Made by a program: the position numbers and the translations under genes
Part shown: one piece after another, positions 48,522-50,419 of the stretch
How positions within the stretch are numbered: position 1 is the stretch's first letter
Layout of the letters: each line of letters starts with the position of its first letter
The notes under the pieces: generated by a model
Told to the model about the DNA's origin: nothing
The model's input: only the letters and a program-made list of their open reading frames with translations
Database searches by the model: none
Assembly: GCA_026400815.1 (NCBI GenBank)
Contig: JAPLOI010000021.1
Location: 1 to 50,419, forward strand
Direction of reading: 5' to 3'
Source of the DNA: Alphaproteobacteria bacterium
GTDB lineage: Bacteria; Pseudomonadota; Alphaproteobacteria; Acetobacterales; Acetobacteraceae
Length of the DNA stretch: 50,419 bases

Positions 48522-48734
48522 ATGACCAAAGACATGACCGAAGGCCAGCGCGCCTACGAGGCCAAGCGCGCCGCCAAGGCCGGCATGAGCCTGGATAAGT
48601 GGCTCGCCGCCAAGGAAAAGGAACGCGCCCAGGAAGCAAAGGCCCGCGAGGAAGCCGCCAAGCCCGCGCCGCCGCCTAAGCCCCCTGGTTTTTTCGCCCG
48701 GCTGCTGGAGAAGGCTCAGAAGCCTCTGAAGTAA
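48522..48734 (+). CDS. Small charged protein, 70 aa
   Basis: A short, very basic and acidic helical protein (GQRAYEAKRAAKAGMSLDKWLAAKEKER), then a Pro-rich hinge (PAPPPKPPGFF) and a short amphipathic end (ARLLEKAQKPLK). It looks like an uncharacterised small protein with a conserved AYEAKRAAKAGMSLDKWL core; I know no function. GAGGA lies 6-7 nt before the ATG at 48522. It is 47 nt after the permease. A class A hairpin follows its stop. Confidence 0.75.
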   Translation: MTKDMTEGQRAYEAKRAAKAGMSLDKWLAAKEKERAQEAKAREEAAKPAPPPKPPGFFARLLEKAQKPLK

Positions 48735-48738
48735 GAGT

Positions 48739-48773
48739 CTTCTTTTTGTGAACAAAAAGAAGCAAAAAAACTT
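48739..48773 (+). repeat. 3'-end hairpin, class A (copy 5)
   Basis: 11-bp arms CTTCTTTTTGT / ACAAAAAGAAG with a GA loop (48739-48762), then CAAAAAAACTT. Compared with other class A copies, the innermost pair has changed on both arms (CT/AG to GT/AC), so pairing is kept. Confidence 0.75.
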
Positions 48774-48802
48774 CATGAGTCCACGCTCTCGGCGCAGGTG
48801 AT

Positions 48803-48835
48803 AAAAGTTTTTTGGTTCTTTTTTCAAAAAAGAAC
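48803..48835 (-). repeat. 3'-end hairpin, class B (copy 3)
   Basis: Stem GTTCTTTTTT / AAAAAAGAAC at 48815-48835, then CAAAAAACTTTTAT in the minus sense, 12 nt after the cytochrome b561 stop. It faces the class A copy of the 70-aa gene. Confidence 0.72.
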
Positions 48836-48847
48836 TGCTTCCTTCCT

Positions 48848-49378
48848 TCAGGCCATCCGCGCCAAAAGCCCATCCTTCCCGATGAACGTATGCTGGATCA
48901 CCGCGCCCACATGCATCCCCAGCAGCACCACCATCGCGATCGCGCCGAGGAAGTGCATCTGCCCCAGGATCGGCGCCCACATTTCGCTGCGCCCGATCGG
49001 CGAGGGGATCGGCACCAGCCCGAACCAGGCCAGCGGAAACCCCCAGGCGTTGGAAGCCAGGAACCCCGTCACCGGCTGCACCAGCATCACCACGTACAGC
49101 GCCCCATGGTTCACCCCGGCGGCGAGCTTCATCCAGCCCGGCATCCCCGGCAGCGGCGGCGGCGGATTGCGCCAGCGCACCCAAAGCCGCGCCAGGGCGA
49201 GCACGAACACCACCACCCCGAAGCTCTCGTGGATATTGAACAGCCGGAACTTCAGCGCATCCGGCGGCTGCAGATAGGCGAACCAGATCCCGGTCACCAG
49301 AATCACCAGGATCGACCCGGCGCTGAACCAGTGCAGCCATCGCGCGGGAGCGACATATCGTCCATCGGCAGCGCTCAT
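48848..49378 (-). CDS. Cytochrome b561-family membrane protein
   Basis: 176 aa, four hydrophobic helices. Likely haem-ligand histidines lie in ARWLHWFSAG, NIHESFG, and the C-terminal GMHVGAVIQH; another is in NHGALYV. The family carries two b haems and passes electrons from quinol or to periplasmic or superoxide targets (CybB-like). The ATG at 49378 places the domain at the N-terminus and has AGAAGG about 9 nt upstream; the longer frame to 49447 is unconserved. It diverges from the last gene of the window across 53 nt. Confidence 0.9.
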   Translation of the reverse strand: MSAADGRYVAPARWLHWFSAGSILVILVTGIWFAYLQPPDALKFRLFNIHESFGVVVFVLALARLWVRWRNPPPPLPGMPGWMKLAAGVNHGALYVVMLVQPVTGFLASNAWGFPLAWFGLVPIPSPIGRSEMWAPILGQMHFLGAIAMVVLLGMHVGAVIQHTFIGKDGLLARMA

Positions 49379-49431
49379 GGGCAGGGCCTTCTCGTTGCGC
49401 GGTACGGGCTCGCAAGGGTCACATAATCCGC

Positions 49432-50370
49432 ATGTCCGCCGCAACAATAGCCGCCCATGCCGATTGGAGCACGGACCCGCGCAAGCGCTGGATCGCCGTC
49501 GCCCGCCGCGACGGCGCCACCTGGCACCTCGCCGCGCCGGAACCGGTGGGCGACCTCGCCACCTTCTCCGCCCGCCTGCTCGCCCGCGCCCAGGGCGGCG
49601 CCGTCGCCCTCGGCGTCGATCTCCCCCTCGGCCTGCCCCGCGCCTTCGTCACCCGCCACGCCCTGCCAGGCACCTTCCCCAGCTTCCTGCGCGGCCTCGA
49701 CCCGGCCTTCCTGGACGTCTGCGAAACGCTGGAAGAAGCCGGCCCCCACCGCCCCTTCTACCCCCGCCGAGGCCTGCGCGGCATGACCCGCGCCGCCCAC
49801 GCCGAAGCCCTCGGCCTCGAAGGCGCGCACGAACTCTCCCGCCTCTGCGACCGCGCGACCGCCGAACGCCCCGCCGGCGCCCCCCTCTTCTGGACCCTAG
49901 GCGCCAACCAGGCCGGCAAGGCCGCGATCTCCGCCTGGCGAGACTGGCTCATCCCAGCCCTGAACACCCAAGCCCCGCCACGCCTCTGGCCCTTCGACGG
50001 CCCCTTCCGATCCCTGCTCACCCCCGGCACGCTCGCGGTGGCAGAAACCTATCCCGCCGAAGCCCTACGCCACCTCGGCCTACGCCTCCCCGGCAGCAAG
50101 CGCCGCCAATCCGACCGCGCCACCCTCGCTGCCCCCCTCACCGCCGCCATGACCCGCCTCGCCGTCCTGCCTAGCCCCACCCTCCAGGCCGAACTCCAGA
50201 CAGGCTTCGGCCCCCACCCCGACGGTGAAGACCGCCTGGATTGCATCCTCGGCGTACTCGCCGTCATCAACGTGCTGGCAGGCCACCGGCCAGACACCCC
50301 ACCCGCCGACCCCTGGCTCACCACCTGGGAAGGCTGGGTCCTGGGCCAGACAGCCCTCCCGCGCGAATAA
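49432..50370 (+). CDS. DUF429-like protein, RNase H-type fold (tentative)
   Basis: 312 aa. The pattern of an N-terminal Asp-containing strand (HADWSTDPRKRWIAVARRD), GVDLPLGLPRAFVTRH, a mid-protein FWTLGANQAGKAAISAWRDWL, AETYPAEALRHLGL and the closing DGEDRLDCILGVLAVINVLAG resembles DUF429/RNase H-like predicted nucleases, where Asp and Glu at these places would bind metal. I cannot confirm the family or activity. The last 49 nt of the window after its stop hold nothing recognisable. Confidence 0.7.
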   Translation: MSAATIAAHADWSTDPRKRWIAVARRDGATWHLAAPEPVGDLATFSARLLARAQGGAVALGVDLPLGLPRAFVTRHALPGTFPSFLRGLDPAFLDVCETLEEAGPHRPFYPRRGLRGMTRAAHAEALGLEGAHELSRLCDRATAERPAGAPLFWTLGANQAGKAAISAWRDWLIPALNTQAPPRLWPFDGPFRSLLTPGTLAVAETYPAEALRHLGLRLPGSKRRQSDRATLAAPLTAAMTRLAVLPSPTLQAELQTGFGPHPDGEDRLDCILGVLAVINVLAGHRPDTPPADPWLTTWEGWVLGQTALPRE

Positions 50371-50419
50371 CCGCGCCAGCGGGCATCAATGATGTCGCAA
50401 TGGGGGAAAATGCTGGTGC

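Overview
The window looks like chromosomal DNA from a high-GC alphaproteobacterium, most likely Acetobacteraceae (Roseomonas/Acidiphilium-like). This is an inference from the strong G/C bias at third codon positions, the general amino-acid ABC system aapJQMP, the PhaR/PhaA polyhydroxyalkanoate genes, the incomplete regulatory phosphotransferase cluster hprK-rapZ-EIIA-HPr-EI, a DUF1491 gene and the dense short hairpin repeats between genes. No phage, insertion sequence or CRISPR array is visible. Almost all the long antisense reading frames are shadows of GC-rich genes.

Layout. 0-1.1 kb: an amidohydrolase remnant, a palindrome pair and a small orphan gene. 1.1-2.6 kb (minus): Fe-S scaffold NFU protein and an unusually extended RutE-type nitroreductase. 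2.7-4.7 kb (plus): exported 5'-nucleotidase and a ketosteroid-isomerase-like protein. 4.7-5.3 kb: Doc toxin with an AbrB-type antitoxin. 5.4-8.0 kb (minus): two unrecognised genes and a MetX-like hydrolase. 8.1-11.4 kb: polyhydroxyalkanoate locus, with phaR diverging from a small coiled-coil gene, a short PhaC-like synthase and phaA. 11.5-15.9 kb (minus): aapJQMP. 16.0-18.7 kb (minus): threonine-type dehydratase, enoyl-CoA hydratase and an orphan sugar permease. 18.8-22.9 kb (plus): hprK, rapZ, EIIA, HPr and an Enzyme I interrupted by a frameshift. 22.9-27.3 kb: SRPBCC protein, 2-oxoglutarate oxygenase, kynureninase coupled to a macrodomain protein, and a MipA/OmpV porin.

27.4-35.8 kb is an exopolysaccharide locus: outer-membrane barrel and Wza-like lipoprotein on the minus strand, BY-kinase/Wzc, a polymerase/ligase-like membrane protein and two GT4 glycosyltransferases on the plus strand. 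It is followed by an AT-rich stretch and a PEP-CTERM protein. 37-45 kb holds ada, a small exported protein, an OmpA-family protein, a selenocysteine tRNA (selC), a GNAT acetyltransferase, DUF1491, two SDR dehydrogenases and a large beta-helix/Hint protein. 45-48.5 kb is an overlapping four-gene operon: NMT1/THI5-type binding protein, a phosphoribosyltransferase-HAD fusion, an ABC ATPase and a permease. The window ends with a 70-residue protein, cytochrome b561 and a DUF429-like protein.

The most unusual signal is non-coding. Three copies (23.3, 28.1 and 32.1 kb) of a multi-hairpin element start at or within 3 nt of a stop codon. All lie in the same orientation between co-directional genes, and their stems change sequence but stay paired. 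A second set of eight small hairpins in two sequence classes marks gene 3' ends. At each of three convergent gene pairs, one gene carries class A and the other class B.
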